From: Paenibacillus aceris
GTDB taxonomy: Bacteria; Bacillota; Bacilli; Paenibacillales; NBRC-103111
Length of the DNA stretch: 64,000 nucleotides
Direction of reading: 5' to 3'
NCBI RefSeq assembly: GCF_017874035.1
Contig: NZ_JAGGKV010000003.1
Span: 372,001-436,000 of the forward strand
Part shown: positions 9,280 through 18,243 of the stretch, in pieces
Layout: the number at the start of each line of letters is the position of its first letter
Position numbering within the stretch: position 1 is the stretch's first letter
Notes under the pieces: model-generated
What the model saw: only the letters and a program-made list of their open reading frames with translations
The model's database searches: none
What the model was told of the DNA's origin: nothing
Program-made: the position numbers and the translations under genes

Positions 9280-9557
9280 GGTGAAACTCACTCCTCCGTA
9301 CCATTCATCAAACTATCTCTTACGCGACTACCGATATATTAGTATACCATATCCGTCCGTCATACTGGAAATAGGATGAAAGTACGCAATCAGCCCTCAG
9401 TCACAGGAAAATGAAGGTAATGATCAGTCTTTTTAAAGAAGCCGTTAATCTCGTCGTTTTCATGCAGTACCCCACCTTTCTTTTCTTCGTGCATAAAAGT
9501 TTACCTCGCGCAACTTTTAGGGTAAAGGAGGGTTCACCTCCTTACATCAGCATATGC

Positions 9558-10424
9558 TTATGGACGATAAACGGTTCCGCCTTTTATGTACTGCTTGCGA
9601 TAGGCGAGCGGTGAAAGACCTATTTTGGCACGAAAACAGTTTGAGAAGTAAGCGGCGTGATGAAAACCTACCTCCTCCGAAATGCGTTCGATGGACCATT
9701 GCGTTTTGAGCAGCAAAAGCTTGGACTGTTCGATTCGGTAAGCGAGCAAATATTCAAGCGGCGTGCAACCGTAAACACTTTTCATACAACGGCTCAAGTA
9801 ATTCGGATGAAAATGGAATACGTCGGCCAGACTCTCATTGGTCAGATCCGCCCGATAGTACTGTTTGAGATGGGCTTCAATTCGCTCAGCCAGCATGTGC
9901 ACTTTCGTCTGTTCACCTGGCTTATTTCCCGTGTCTAACGAACGTATGATTTCTGTAAAAATACGCTGCTCTTCCCAGAACGATACCGATCTCGCAGAGA
10001 CGGAAAGCTCTTTTAATTGGCGCCAAAGATGCTGAAGCCGTTCGGTGTCCGAAACTTCGCCCTGTTGATGCAGGGTAATTTCATTTTTTTGCGGGAGAAT
10101 GAATTCACTGCGGGGTAAGAGCTTGCTGTCTCTCATTATGTAAGGAGTAGCAGTTTGAAAATGCAGCCAATAAAAATGACACTCCGCTTCGCAGGGACGT
10201 ACGGAATAATGATATTTATCTGGCAGCAGCAGCACGTACTGGCCCTCGGTCAAGCTCCACGTCAGCTCCTCTTCTCCCAAATGAAGCGTACCCTTCGTAA
10301 TGAAAAGAAGATCGTACATCCCTAACCCTGCGCGATCTGGATGCGTGTCCCCTGCGTTATACACGCTAAGTCCGCTTTCCAAATAATATGGCAGAGGAGG
10401 TGCGGCTAGCGATATTTCCTTCAT
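9558..10424 (-). CDS. AraC family transcriptional regulator
   Basis: A 288-residue regulator with an N-terminal cupin-like sensing domain (about 1-160; GEEELTWSLTEGQYVLLLPD) and a C-terminal AraC/XylS double helix-turn-helix domain. The signature lies in the last 100 residues (LLLKTQWSIERISEEVGF and FSNCFRAKIGLSPLAYRKQ). Its gene is divergent from the GH127 glycosidase with 132 bp between them, so it probably senses an arabinoside- or uronate-like sugar and activates that gene. A GGAG ribosome site lies 9 nt before the ATG. The ligand is not deducible from the sequence. Confidence 0.9.
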   Translation of the reverse strand: MKEISLAAPPLPYYLESGLSVYNAGDTHPDRAGLGMYDLLFITKGTLHLGEEELTWSLTEGQYVLLLPDKYHYSVRPCEAECHFYWLHFQTATPYIMRDSKLLPRSEFILPQKNEITLHQQGEVSDTERLQHLWRQLKELSVSARSVSFWEEQRIFTEIIRSLDTGNKPGEQTKVHMLAERIEAHLKQYYRADLTNESLADVFHFHPNYLSRCMKSVYGCTPLEYLLAYRIEQSKLLLLKTQWSIERISEEVGFHHAAYFSNCFRAKIGLSPLAYRKQYIKGGTVYRP

Positions 10425-10556
10425 CGGGTGGACTCCTTTAATAAGTTGTGTGAAATCTTATAAATAATTGGTTGCATTCCTACCTGTTGCTTCCCCAGTA
10501 TCCCTCATATAATTGGGGAAAGTAAAGCCTATTTCGCAAATTCGGGAGGTTGCTTC

Positions 10557-12551
10557 ATGTCAAATGCACTGCTGCCGGCAAAGCACAAATTATCTTTGAA
10601 TCAGATCCAAATCAACGATGACTTCTGGAATCATTACGTCAGCCTTGTTCGAAATACGGTTATTCCGTATCAATGGGAAGCGCTGAATGATCGCGTTCCG
10701 GAGGCCGAACCAAGCCATGCGATCCAAAATTTTCGAATTGCCGCAGGCTTAGAAACAGGGGAATACCACGGCTGGGTGTTTCAGGATTCCGATCTCGCCA
10801 AATGGCTCGAAGCCGTCGCCTACTCTCTTCAACAGCACCCTGATGCAGCGTTGGAACAAACCGCGGATAAGACAATCGATCTCATCGTCCAAGCACAGCA
10901 AAGTGACGGTTATTTGAATACCTACTTTACGATCAAGGAACCCGGCAAACGCTGGACTAACTTGTATGAATGCCATGAATTATATTGTGCAGGACATATG
11001 ATTGAAGCTGCCGTCGCGTACTTTGAGGCTACAGGGAAAAGGAAACTGCTGGATGCGATGTGCCGTTTTGCGGATCATATTCAGGATGTATTCGGACCTG
11101 AGGACGGAAAGATTAGAGGCTATGACGGGCATCAAGAAATTGAACTGGCCCTGGTCAAATTGTATACAGTAACGAAGCAGGAGAAATATCTCCAGCTTGC
11201 CTGCTATTTCATCGATGAGCGAGGACAGCAACCTGATTTCTTCGATCGTGAGTGGGAGCGCAGGGGAAAAACCTCCATCTATCGGGCTGGTGAAACCCCA
11301 TCACCGAGTCAGAGCAGCATCTATAATCAGAGCCATCTGCCTGTTCGCGAGCAAGATACGGCTATCGGGCATTCGGTTAGAGCTGTATACATGTACACGG
11401 CAATGGCTGATTTGGCTAGGCTGACTGGGGACGAGAAACTGCTTGCCGCTTGCAAGAGACTTTGGGCGAATATGACGCAGAAGCAAATGTACATAACTGG
11501 AGGAATCGGTTCGACGCACCATGGGGAGGCGTTCTCGTTCGACTATGATTTGCCTAATGATACGGTGTATGCCGAGACTTGCGCTTCCATCGGTTTAGTG
11601 TTTTTTGCTCAGCGTATGCTGCGTCTCGAAACACGGAGCGAGTATGCCGACGTGATCGAGCGGGCGCTATATAACATCATCATCGGCAGTATGAGTCAGG
11701 ATGGGAAACGATTCTTTTATGTGAATCCGCTCGAAGTATGGCCTCAAGCTTCGGCGAGCAATCCCGGCAAGCGTCATGTGAAAGCCGAGCGCCAAAAATG
11801 GTTTGGGTGCGCGTGCTGCCCTCCCAACTTGGCGCGGATTCTCTCTTCGCTTGGGGAGTATATTTATACGACAGAAGCAGGACGAATCAATTCCCATTTG
11901 TTTATTGGCAGCGAAAGCACGATCACGTTGGATGATGCTGCGCAAGTTGGGCTGAAACAAGTATGTTCGTTGCCTTGGAGTGGGGAAACTTCGCTGGAAC
12001 TAAGTTTGGCCCAGCCTCGCTCGTTCACGCTTGCTTTGCGTGTGCCCTACTGGTGCGACAGCCAGCCCCAATTGCACATCAATGGCGAGAAAGAAAATAA
12101 GTACACTGTTGAGAATGGCTACGCGATTATCGAGCGAATTTGGACGGATGGCGACATCGTCACTTGGCTGCTTCCGATGGAGGCACATCTCATGCAAGCT
12201 AACCCACTCATTCGCAGCAATGCCGGAAAAGCTGCGATCCAAAGGGGGCCTCTTGTGTACTGCGTTGAGCAAGCCGATAATGGGGCTCCGCTGGCTAGTC
12301 TCAGTCTCCGGAGTGGAACGAGGCTGAAGGTTGAGCCTGACGCAAATGTGCTTGGCGGCACAGTGAGGATCGAAGCCGAAGGCTTTAGGGATGCCACACC
12401 TGAGGCTTGGGCTTCAGCTTCGGCTTCGGCTGAGCCGTACCGTCGTTGGGCGCCATCGTCTGAGCCAGTTGCCTTGCAGGCAGTTCCCTATTTCCAATGG
12501 GGAAATCGTGGAGTTGGCGAGATGGCGGTGTGGATTCGGGTACGCCAGTAA
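10557..12551 (+). CDS. Glycoside hydrolase family 127 (beta-L-arabinofuranosidase-like)
   Basis: A 664-residue protein of the former DUF1680 family. The fingerprint is the zinc-binding, catalytic-cysteine motif GCACCPPNLARILSSLGEY near residues 421-439, preceded by an (alpha/alpha)6-type barrel segment with GGIGSTHHGEAFSFDYDLPN (about residue 320), which holds the conserved acidic residue. The C-terminal third looks like beta-sandwich domains. No signal peptide is visible, so it likely acts in the cytoplasm on imported arabino-oligosaccharides. GGGAGG stands 7 nt before the ATG. It is divergent from an AraC regulator and no transporter is adjacent. A short Ala/Ser run (about residues 622-628) is unusual. 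Confidence 0.88.
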   Translation: MSNALLPAKHKLSLNQIQINDDFWNHYVSLVRNTVIPYQWEALNDRVPEAEPSHAIQNFRIAAGLETGEYHGWVFQDSDLAKWLEAVAYSLQQHPDAALEQTADKTIDLIVQAQQSDGYLNTYFTIKEPGKRWTNLYECHELYCAGHMIEAAVAYFEATGKRKLLDAMCRFADHIQDVFGPEDGKIRGYDGHQEIELALVKLYTVTKQEKYLQLACYFIDERGQQPDFFDREWERRGKTSIYRAGETPSPSQSSIYNQSHLPVREQDTAIGHSVRAVYMYTAMADLARLTGDEKLLAACKRLWANMTQKQMYITGGIGSTHHGEAFSFDYDLPNDTVYAETCASIGLVFFAQRMLRLETRSEYADVIERALYNIIIGSMSQDGKRFFYVNPLEVWPQASASNPGKRHVKAERQKWFGCACCPPNLARILSSLGEYIYTTEAGRINSHLFIGSESTITLDDAAQVGLKQVCSLPWSGETSLELSLAQPRSFTLALRVPYWCDSQPQLHINGEKENKYTVENGYAIIERIWTDGDIVTWLLPMEAHLMQANPLIRSNAGKAAIQRGPLVYCVEQADNGAPLASLSLRSGTRLKVEPDANVLGGTVRIEAEGFRDATPEAWASASASAEPYRRWAPSSEPVALQAVPYFQWGNRGVGEMAVWIRVRQ

Positions 12552-12557
12552 TAGGCA

Positions 12558-12618
12558 AAGAGGCTGCTTTGCTGGGCAGCCTCTTGTAAGGTCAACCAGA
12601 GTTTTACTGGTTGGCCTT
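12558..12618 (+). terminator. Two tandem hairpins after the GH127 gene
   Basis: A perfect 10-bp stem (12558-12567 with 12576-12585) begins a few bases after the stop codon. A second 12-bp stem with one wobble (12588-12599 with 12607-12618) follows 2 bases later. Neither has a long T run, so termination may be inefficient or the hairpins may protect the 3' end. Confidence 0.55.
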
Positions 12619-13011
12619 TGGGTCGTGGTCGGATGATTGGAGAGTGAGGGCGATCAGTAAGGAGTGTGGAAGGGAACTAGAGTCCGCTATTACTCCAATA
12701 ATCCGTCATTTGAAGATAAAGTGGGAACTACGATCCGCTATTCGGCGGTTTTTCGCTCGAATATTAGGTTTGCGAGCAAATAAGGTCCTGTAGTTCCCTC
12801 TAATCACGGGAATCCGTCTTCCTCGCAAGAATAGCGGACTTATAGCTCCCTTTCGCGAACAGGGGAGCTGATAACCAAGCCTAGTGTACATGTGTGCCTC
12901 CATGTCACCAGTGTCCCATATCCCCACATCTCCGTGCCTCCTTTGTCTCCGTGTCTCTATGTTCCAGACCCTCGCGTGTATCGGAAGCAAGTCGCGCCGA
13001 CTCAGCCACTC
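12619..13011. repeat. Gene-free spacer with copies of a short intergenic repeat
   Basis: No convincing gene. Two direct copies of a ~21-bp unit of the form GGGAACTA-n4-CCGCTATT lie at about 12672-12691 and 12723-12743, and an inverted relative at 12829-12850. The inner part (12790-12815) contains a further inverted GGGAACTA. A close relative of the unit is found at 23747-23767. The distal part (12885-12975) is low-complexity sequence rich in GTGTCTCC/TGCCTCC words. Confidence 0.6.
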
Positions 13012-15081
13012 CTACCAAGGCCGCTTTCCGCCGCCAAGCTTCGTCAAAATACCGTCGTTAGCAGCGTCATAAGCTTGAAAGATTTTCGCCGCAATCGGGG
13101 ATGCGCCATACCGCCCGAAGCCGCCTTCCGGCACGACAACCGCAACGGCAAGCTTCGGGTTCTCGACGGGAGCAAAGGCGATGAACACCGCATTTTCAAC
13201 CGAGCCTCCCGACACACTTTGGGTGGAAGTTCCTGTTTTGCGTGCCACATTAAACGGTAACTCCTCGATCCCTTCTGCCCCGCTTTTCATCCCGTGGATA
13301 ATCGTGTTCCAATCCTCCTTGGCAAACTCAGCGGAGGAATCCTCCAGTACTTCAGGCTCTATTTTTCTAACCAACTGGCCCTGGTAGTCGCGAATTTCAT
13401 CTAGAAACAACGGCTTCATCCGCTTCCCGCGACTAGCCAAAGTAGCTGTGTACTGAGCAAGCTGCAAGGTTGTCGTTTTCTCATTTTGTCCCCATGATGC
13501 GTAGACCATTGCTGATTGATAACTGTCTTTCTCCGCGTTTTTGGTAAAATCATTAGATCCTGCAAGCTCACCCGGCAGGCCGCTCCCTGTTTTGATACCC
13601 ATTCCGAATTTCGCCATATATTCTGCCCATTTAGCAGTCACAGCGGGATTCTCTCTGCCGTATTTGGCCCAGAAAGGAATACCGACTTTTTCAGACATGA
13701 ACGTGTTAGAGGAGTGTTCAATAGCTCCGGCAGCATCCATATCCCCGTAAGCCGCTTTCCCCGAATTGGTGATGGTGCTATTGCCTCCCTTGCCAAAGCT
13801 AAACGATCCCGTATCGTAATAAACCTTGCCGTACCCGCTGAAAAATTTCTCTTTAAGCCCTATCAACACAGACATAGGCTTGATTGTAGAACCCATGAAC
13901 ACAATCGAAGATGGATGTTTCGCATTTTCTTTTTCATTCGGAAATTTAGCTTTAGCTGTTCGAATGCTGCCATTCGGTATAAATGTTTCGATTTCTTTAT
14001 AAGTGCTGGCCGACATGCCGCCAGTCCACGCGTTAGCATCGTAATCTGGATAGTTCGCCATCGTAACCACCCGTCCCGTATCCACTTCCATAGCAACTGC
14101 AAACCCGGAAGCTGCCTGCATCCCAACACTCATATACAAATCATTGGCGTGCGATGGGCTACGCAGGTAGCGAATATGATCCTCCAGCATTCGTTCTGTC
14201 GCTTTTTGGATATCTTTGTTTATGGTCAAATATAAATTATTCCCTTTAATTGGAGCCGTGACTTCGGCTCTCCCAATTATTTTGTTAACGGCGTCGACGG
14301 GATACGTCTTACTGCCGTTTCTGCCGCGCAGCTCATCCTGATACATGCGTTCGATACCATCGAATCCCACATTTTCCGAACTTAAATATTCCTGAACCAT
14401 AGGGCTGTCTTTGTAGATATCCTTAGCTGTCGGCGATGTAAAAGAGTTCGTATATCCCACTAAATGCGTAGCAATAGTAGTTTTGCCGTCATCATCCAAT
14501 TCGTAGGTGCGGATGCTTTCCTCGGTTACGTCTAACCATTTAAATTCATCCCTATGCTCTAAAATATAGGCGATCTCATCGTTGGACAAGTCCGCTTTAA
14601 TTCTTCGCGGAACCCAGTAATAGCTTGGTTTCTTGATTTCAACCTTATGGTAATCGTAGCCAATATCCATGGCTAAAATAATTTCTTCCGGGGTCGGACT
14701 TTTCGAGTTGGGTTTGGCATACTTGTCGAAAACATCGGCTTTAAGCCGATCCGCTATAGCAATTAAGTCATCTAACTTCTGAGCGCTGGGATCAATTCGA
14801 AAAAATAAGGACTGCATGGGAATGGTGTACGCAAGTGGAGATTTCGAGGAGTCATAGATGTTGCCGCGAATGGGAGCAATTTGAATCGTTTGTGTGCCAT
14901 TTCTATTTTCTGCGGCTTTATGTATTTTCGTTTGAACAAACTGCAGCATAGCCAATCGCACGATTAGTATGGAAAATAATACAAAGGTTACAAAGAAAAA
15001 AAGATTAATCCGCAGCGAAAAATGCCTCTTTTGAGCAAGCTCTTTTTTCCTCGGATCATCCGTAATCGGCGATTTCATCAC
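13012..15081 (-). CDS. PBP2-type class B penicillin-binding protein (copy 1)
   Basis: A 689-residue peptidoglycan transpeptidase. One N-terminal membrane anchor (about 24-47) is followed by the class-B dimerisation region (IAPIRGNIYD) and a transpeptidase domain with the three penicillin-binding motifs: STIK (SxxK) near residue 400, SSN (SxN) near 460 and KTG near 617. It cross-links cell wall peptides outside the membrane. The frame starts GTG-ATG at 15081/15078 behind AGGGGG. A second gene of identical length lies directly upstream and is clearly a paralogue, so this is a tandem duplication. The stem-loop at 15208-15244 lies between them. The cellular role (elongation or sporulation) cannot be decided. 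Confidence 0.9.
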   Translation of the reverse strand: MMKSPITDDPRKKELAQKRHFSLRINLFFFVTFVLFSILIVRLAMLQFVQTKIHKAAENRNGTQTIQIAPIRGNIYDSSKSPLAYTIPMQSLFFRIDPSAQKLDDLIAIADRLKADVFDKYAKPNSKSPTPEEIILAMDIGYDYHKVEIKKPSYYWVPRRIKADLSNDEIAYILEHRDEFKWLDVTEESIRTYELDDDGKTTIATHLVGYTNSFTSPTAKDIYKDSPMVQEYLSSENVGFDGIERMYQDELRGRNGSKTYPVDAVNKIIGRAEVTAPIKGNNLYLTINKDIQKATERMLEDHIRYLRSPSHANDLYMSVGMQAASGFAVAMEVDTGRVVTMANYPDYDANAWTGGMSASTYKEIETFIPNGSIRTAKAKFPNEKENAKHPSSIVFMGSTIKPMSVLIGLKEKFFSGYGKVYYDTGSFSFGKGGNSTITNSGKAAYGDMDAAGAIEHSSNTFMSEKVGIPFWAKYGRENPAVTAKWAEYMAKFGMGIKTGSGLPGELAGSNDFTKNAEKDSYQSAMVYASWGQNEKTTTLQLAQYTATLASRGKRMKPLFLDEIRDYQGQLVRKIEPEVLEDSSAEFAKEDWNTIIHGMKSGAEGIEELPFNVARKTGTSTQSVSGGSVENAVFIAFAPVENPKLAVAVVVPEGGFGRYGASPIAAKIFQAYDAANDGILTKLGGGKRPW

Positions 15082-15207
15082 TTAAAACCCCCTTCTGTGT
15101 CAGGATGTATCCTGAAACAGACGAAGGAACACCTCAATTAGTTCACTAAAATATGGAAAATTTGGTTCATTTCCCAAGACAAGTTCTTTTAAACGTTTAC
15201 CACAATC

Positions 15208-15244
15208 AAAAGAGCTAAGCGAACAATCCGCTTAGCTCCTTTTT
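15208..15244. terminator. Stem-loop terminator between the two PBP genes
   Basis: A 10-bp stem (15212-15221 with 15229-15238). A run of five Ts follows on the plus strand and a four-T run on the minus strand. On the minus strand it follows the upstream PBP gene and would separate its transcript from that of copy 1. Confidence 0.7.
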
Positions 15245-15260
15245 CATTCTATGGCTGCCT

Positions 15261-17330
15261 CTACCAAGGCCTCTTCCCGCCGCCAAGCTTCGTCAAAATG
15301 CCTTCGTTGGCCGCGTCATAAGCTTGAAAGATTTTGGCCGCAATCGGGGATGCCCCATAGCGCCCGTATCCGCCTTCCGGCACGACGACCGCAACGGCGA
15401 GCTTCGGATTCTCAACCGGCGCAAAAGCAATGAACACAGCGTTGTCGATGGTACCGCCGGAGACCGCTTGCGTCGACGTCCCTGTCTTCCGAGCCACATT
15501 ATACGGCAGCTCCTCAATGCCTTCCGCACCACTCTTCATCCCATGGATGATGGTGTTCCAGTCATTTTTGGCGAACAAAGCGCTCGAATCCTCCAGCACT
15601 TCAGGCTCTACTTTTTTGACCAGTTCGCCTTCAAAGCTTCGGATCTCATCTACGAACAACGGCTTCATTCGTTTGCCTCGACTGCCTAACGTAGCAGCGA
15701 ACTGCGCGAGCTGCAGTGTTGTCGTTTTTTCGTTCTGACCCCACGAAGCGTAAACCATCGCAGACTGATAACTATCTTTCTTGGCGTTCTTGCTAAAGTC
15801 ATTGGAACCTGCATTTTCGCCGGGCAGTCCGCTTCCTGTTTTGACGCCCAATCCGAATTTCGCCAAGTATTCCGCCCATTTATCGGTTACCGCGGGATTC
15901 TCGCCACCGTATTTCGAATAAAACGGAATGCCGACTTTGGCTGACATGTACGTATTGGATGAGTGTTCGATAGCGCTGGAAGCATCCAAGTTTCCGTATG
16001 CCGCTCTCCCTGAGTTAGAAATCGAGCTTGAAGAATTGGCCTTACCGAAAGTGAACGTACCCGAATCATAATAGTATTGATTGGAAGGTGTAATCAATTT
16101 CTCCGTTAGACCAATCAGTACAGACAAAGGTTTGATCGTGGATCCCATGAAAACAATGGACGAAGGATGCTTTGGACGCTCCTTATCCGTGTATTTCGGA
16201 TACGCAGTAGTAATCGATCCATTGGCGATATAAGATCCTATCTCATCTAAAGTCGCTTGCGAAATACCGCCCGTCCAATCATTCGAATTGTAATCAGGGT
16301 AGTTCGCCATAGTCACAATCCGCCCTGTGTCCACTTCCATAGCAACCGCATAACCAGCCTGTGCATTCGCCCCATACTTAATAAATGAATCATTCCGTGC
16401 ATAAGGAGTATGCAAAAAAGCGATCTGATCGGCAATCGCCTTTTCAGCTGTTTTCTGAATATCTTTATTGATGGACAGATACAAATTGTTGCCCTTGGTC
16501 GGCTTCGTAACGGTCGCGCGGCCTATAATTTTCATCGCGGCATTAACGGGATAAATTTTGTAGCCGTTTTTCCCGCGAAGCTCGTCTTGGTACATGCGCT
16601 CGATGCCATCGAAGCCTACGTTTTCTGTATCGAGATATTCCTTGCTATTCTCATTGTCCTTGTACATATCTTTCGCTTTTTCAGTGGAATACGATTTCAA
16701 GTACCCGATTAATTGCGGAGCAATCGTCGTTGTGCCGTCGTCGTCCATTTCATAAGTTCGGATGCTTTCCTCCGTGACTTCCAGCCACTTGAATTCATCC
16801 CGGTGCTCTAGCAAATAAGCGATTTCCTTATTGGACAAATCGGTCTTAATTTTCCGCGGAACCCAGTAATAACTTGGATCCTTCACTTTGTTTTTATTGA
16901 TATCATAACCAAGATCCATGGCAAGCACGATATCCGCAGGCTCCAGCTTCTTGGCGTCCGGTTTGCCGAATTTATCAAACACATCCGTTTTCAACTTAGT
17001 AGCCATGCGAATAACTTCATCTTTATCCTGCTGGGACGGCTCGATCCGGAAAAACAAGGACTGCACGGGGATGGTATAAGCAAGAGGAGATTTCGTTGAG
17101 TCGTAAATGTTGCCGCGGATAGGAGCAATCTTATTGGTCTGATTCGTATTGGTATTCTCAGCCGCCTTCAGATCCTTGGCTTGCACGAATTGTAAAATGG
17201 CCAAACGCACGATGAGTACGGAAAATAATAAGAACGTAATAAAGAAAAATATATTAATCCTAAACGAAAAATGCCGCTTCTTCGTGATTTCTTTTTTCTT
17301 GGGATCATCCATTATGGATGGCTTCATCAC
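15261..17330 (-). CDS. PBP2-type class B penicillin-binding protein (copy 2)
   Basis: Also 689 residues with the same architecture as copy 1: membrane anchor at about 24-47, IAPIRGNIYD, then STIK near residue 400, SSN near 460 and KTG near 617. It shares the C-terminal ending ILTKLGGGKRPW with copy 1. The most variable stretches are the region before the transpeptidase domain (about residues 85-125) and the loop around residues 280-320. GTG-ATG starts at 17330/17327 lie behind AAAGGA. It sits 14 bp downstream of the HAD hydrolase gene. The two copies may differ in timing (growth versus sporulation) or beta-lactam affinity; that is inference. Confidence 0.9.
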   Translation of the reverse strand: MMKPSIMDDPKKKEITKKRHFSFRINIFFFITFLLFSVLIVRLAILQFVQAKDLKAAENTNTNQTNKIAPIRGNIYDSTKSPLAYTIPVQSLFFRIEPSQQDKDEVIRMATKLKTDVFDKFGKPDAKKLEPADIVLAMDLGYDINKNKVKDPSYYWVPRKIKTDLSNKEIAYLLEHRDEFKWLEVTEESIRTYEMDDDGTTTIAPQLIGYLKSYSTEKAKDMYKDNENSKEYLDTENVGFDGIERMYQDELRGKNGYKIYPVNAAMKIIGRATVTKPTKGNNLYLSINKDIQKTAEKAIADQIAFLHTPYARNDSFIKYGANAQAGYAVAMEVDTGRIVTMANYPDYNSNDWTGGISQATLDEIGSYIANGSITTAYPKYTDKERPKHPSSIVFMGSTIKPLSVLIGLTEKLITPSNQYYYDSGTFTFGKANSSSSISNSGRAAYGNLDASSAIEHSSNTYMSAKVGIPFYSKYGGENPAVTDKWAEYLAKFGLGVKTGSGLPGENAGSNDFSKNAKKDSYQSAMVYASWGQNEKTTTLQLAQFAATLGSRGKRMKPLFVDEIRSFEGELVKKVEPEVLEDSSALFAKNDWNTIIHGMKSGAEGIEELPYNVARKTGTSTQAVSGGTIDNAVFIAFAPVENPKLAVAVVVPEGGYGRYGASPIAAKIFQAYDAANEGILTKLGGGKRPW

Positions 17331-17344
17331 ACTCAGATCCTTTC

Positions 17345-18070
17345 TTACACAATTGCTTGTTGTTCATCAAAAAGCTCAAGAAGGGATCTGATTCCCCTCC
17401 CGGTATGGTAGTCGTAACGGATGATGCGAACCGCATCAATACCGACCTGGGCCGGCGCCCAAACGTCATTTGTTTCATGATCACCGATATATAGCACGTC
17501 TTTCGCTGCTACTCCCGCCTTCTCTAAGGCCAGCAGAAAAATTGCCGGATCCGGCTTCTCAAGGCCCACCTCTGTCGACACGAGCACAGGATCAAAATAA
17601 TGCAAAATTCCTTTATCCTCTAAAATAGCTTTCAACGTAGGCGCAAAATTGCTAATAATCCCAATCCGGTAGCCTCCTTCATGAAGCCGTTGCAGAAAAG
17701 GTTTAACGTCATCAAACAATTCATAGTACTCGGGAGCCGTATAAATGTCGTACAATTCATGGCAGCAGATGAAAATCTCTTCCTCTGTCCATTCCTCATG
17801 GATGCCTAGCTTATGTAGCACATATTTATATAGGTTGACCCAGAATTCACGATCTGACTCTGGAGAGCACACAATGAAATTATCCTGTTTATTTACATAA
17901 TAAAATAGACGGAAAGCTTCCGTAAAAAGTTCACTGATATGATCTTCATCACGCTCAACGGACCGCAGTTGCAGGTACTGCTTCAAAATCGTTTGGGCTG
18001 CAGGAATTGTCAATAACGTATCCCCAGCATCTAAGTATATCATTGGGTATTCATGAATTGGTTTTGACAT
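17345..18070 (-). CDS. HAD family hydrolase (subfamily IA)
   Basis: A 241-residue HAD-superfamily phosphatase. Motif I is MIYLDAGDTLLTIP, motif II is GIISNFAPTL, the motif III lysine lies in GLEKPDPAIF, and motif IV is VLYIGDHETNDVWAPAQVG. The motif I sequence is DAGDT rather than DxDGT; both catalytic aspartates are present. A C1-type helical cap fills residues 15-110. AAGGAG stands 6 nt before the ATG. Likely substrates are small phosphorylated metabolites; none can be named. It lies just upstream of PBP copy 2 on the same strand. Confidence 0.87.
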   Translation of the reverse strand: MSKPIHEYPMIYLDAGDTLLTIPAAQTILKQYLQLRSVERDEDHISELFTEAFRLFYYVNKQDNFIVCSPESDREFWVNLYKYVLHKLGIHEEWTEEEIFICCHELYDIYTAPEYYELFDDVKPFLQRLHEGGYRIGIISNFAPTLKAILEDKGILHYFDPVLVSTEVGLEKPDPAIFLLALEKAGVAAKDVLYIGDHETNDVWAPAQVGIDAVRIIRYDYHTGRGIRSLLELFDEQQAIV

Positions 18071-18185
18071 ACAGACTCCTTCATCATCTCAAAATAACAC
18101 CCCTTTAGTTTACCACATTTACTATGGGATGAGAAAAGCCACCGAATATCTCCTCAAATTCCCTTTTCAAGCTTATACAAATAGA

Positions 18186-18219
18186 AAAAGCCTCCCCTCG
18201 GATCTCCAAGAGAAGGCTT
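18186..18219 (-). terminator. Probable terminator of the transglutaminase gene
   Basis: An imperfect stem (AGCCT with AGGCT at the base, inner pairs broken) about 25 bp beyond the stop codon, followed on the minus strand by TTTTTC. Confidence 0.5.
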
Positions 18220-18243
18220 CCTGCATGTTAACTTGCAGAATAA

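Noticed and set aside
12885..12980. Runs of GTGTCTCC/TGCCTCC resembling tandem repeats
   Set aside because: The words are irregular in length and spacing; I could not define a repeat unit.
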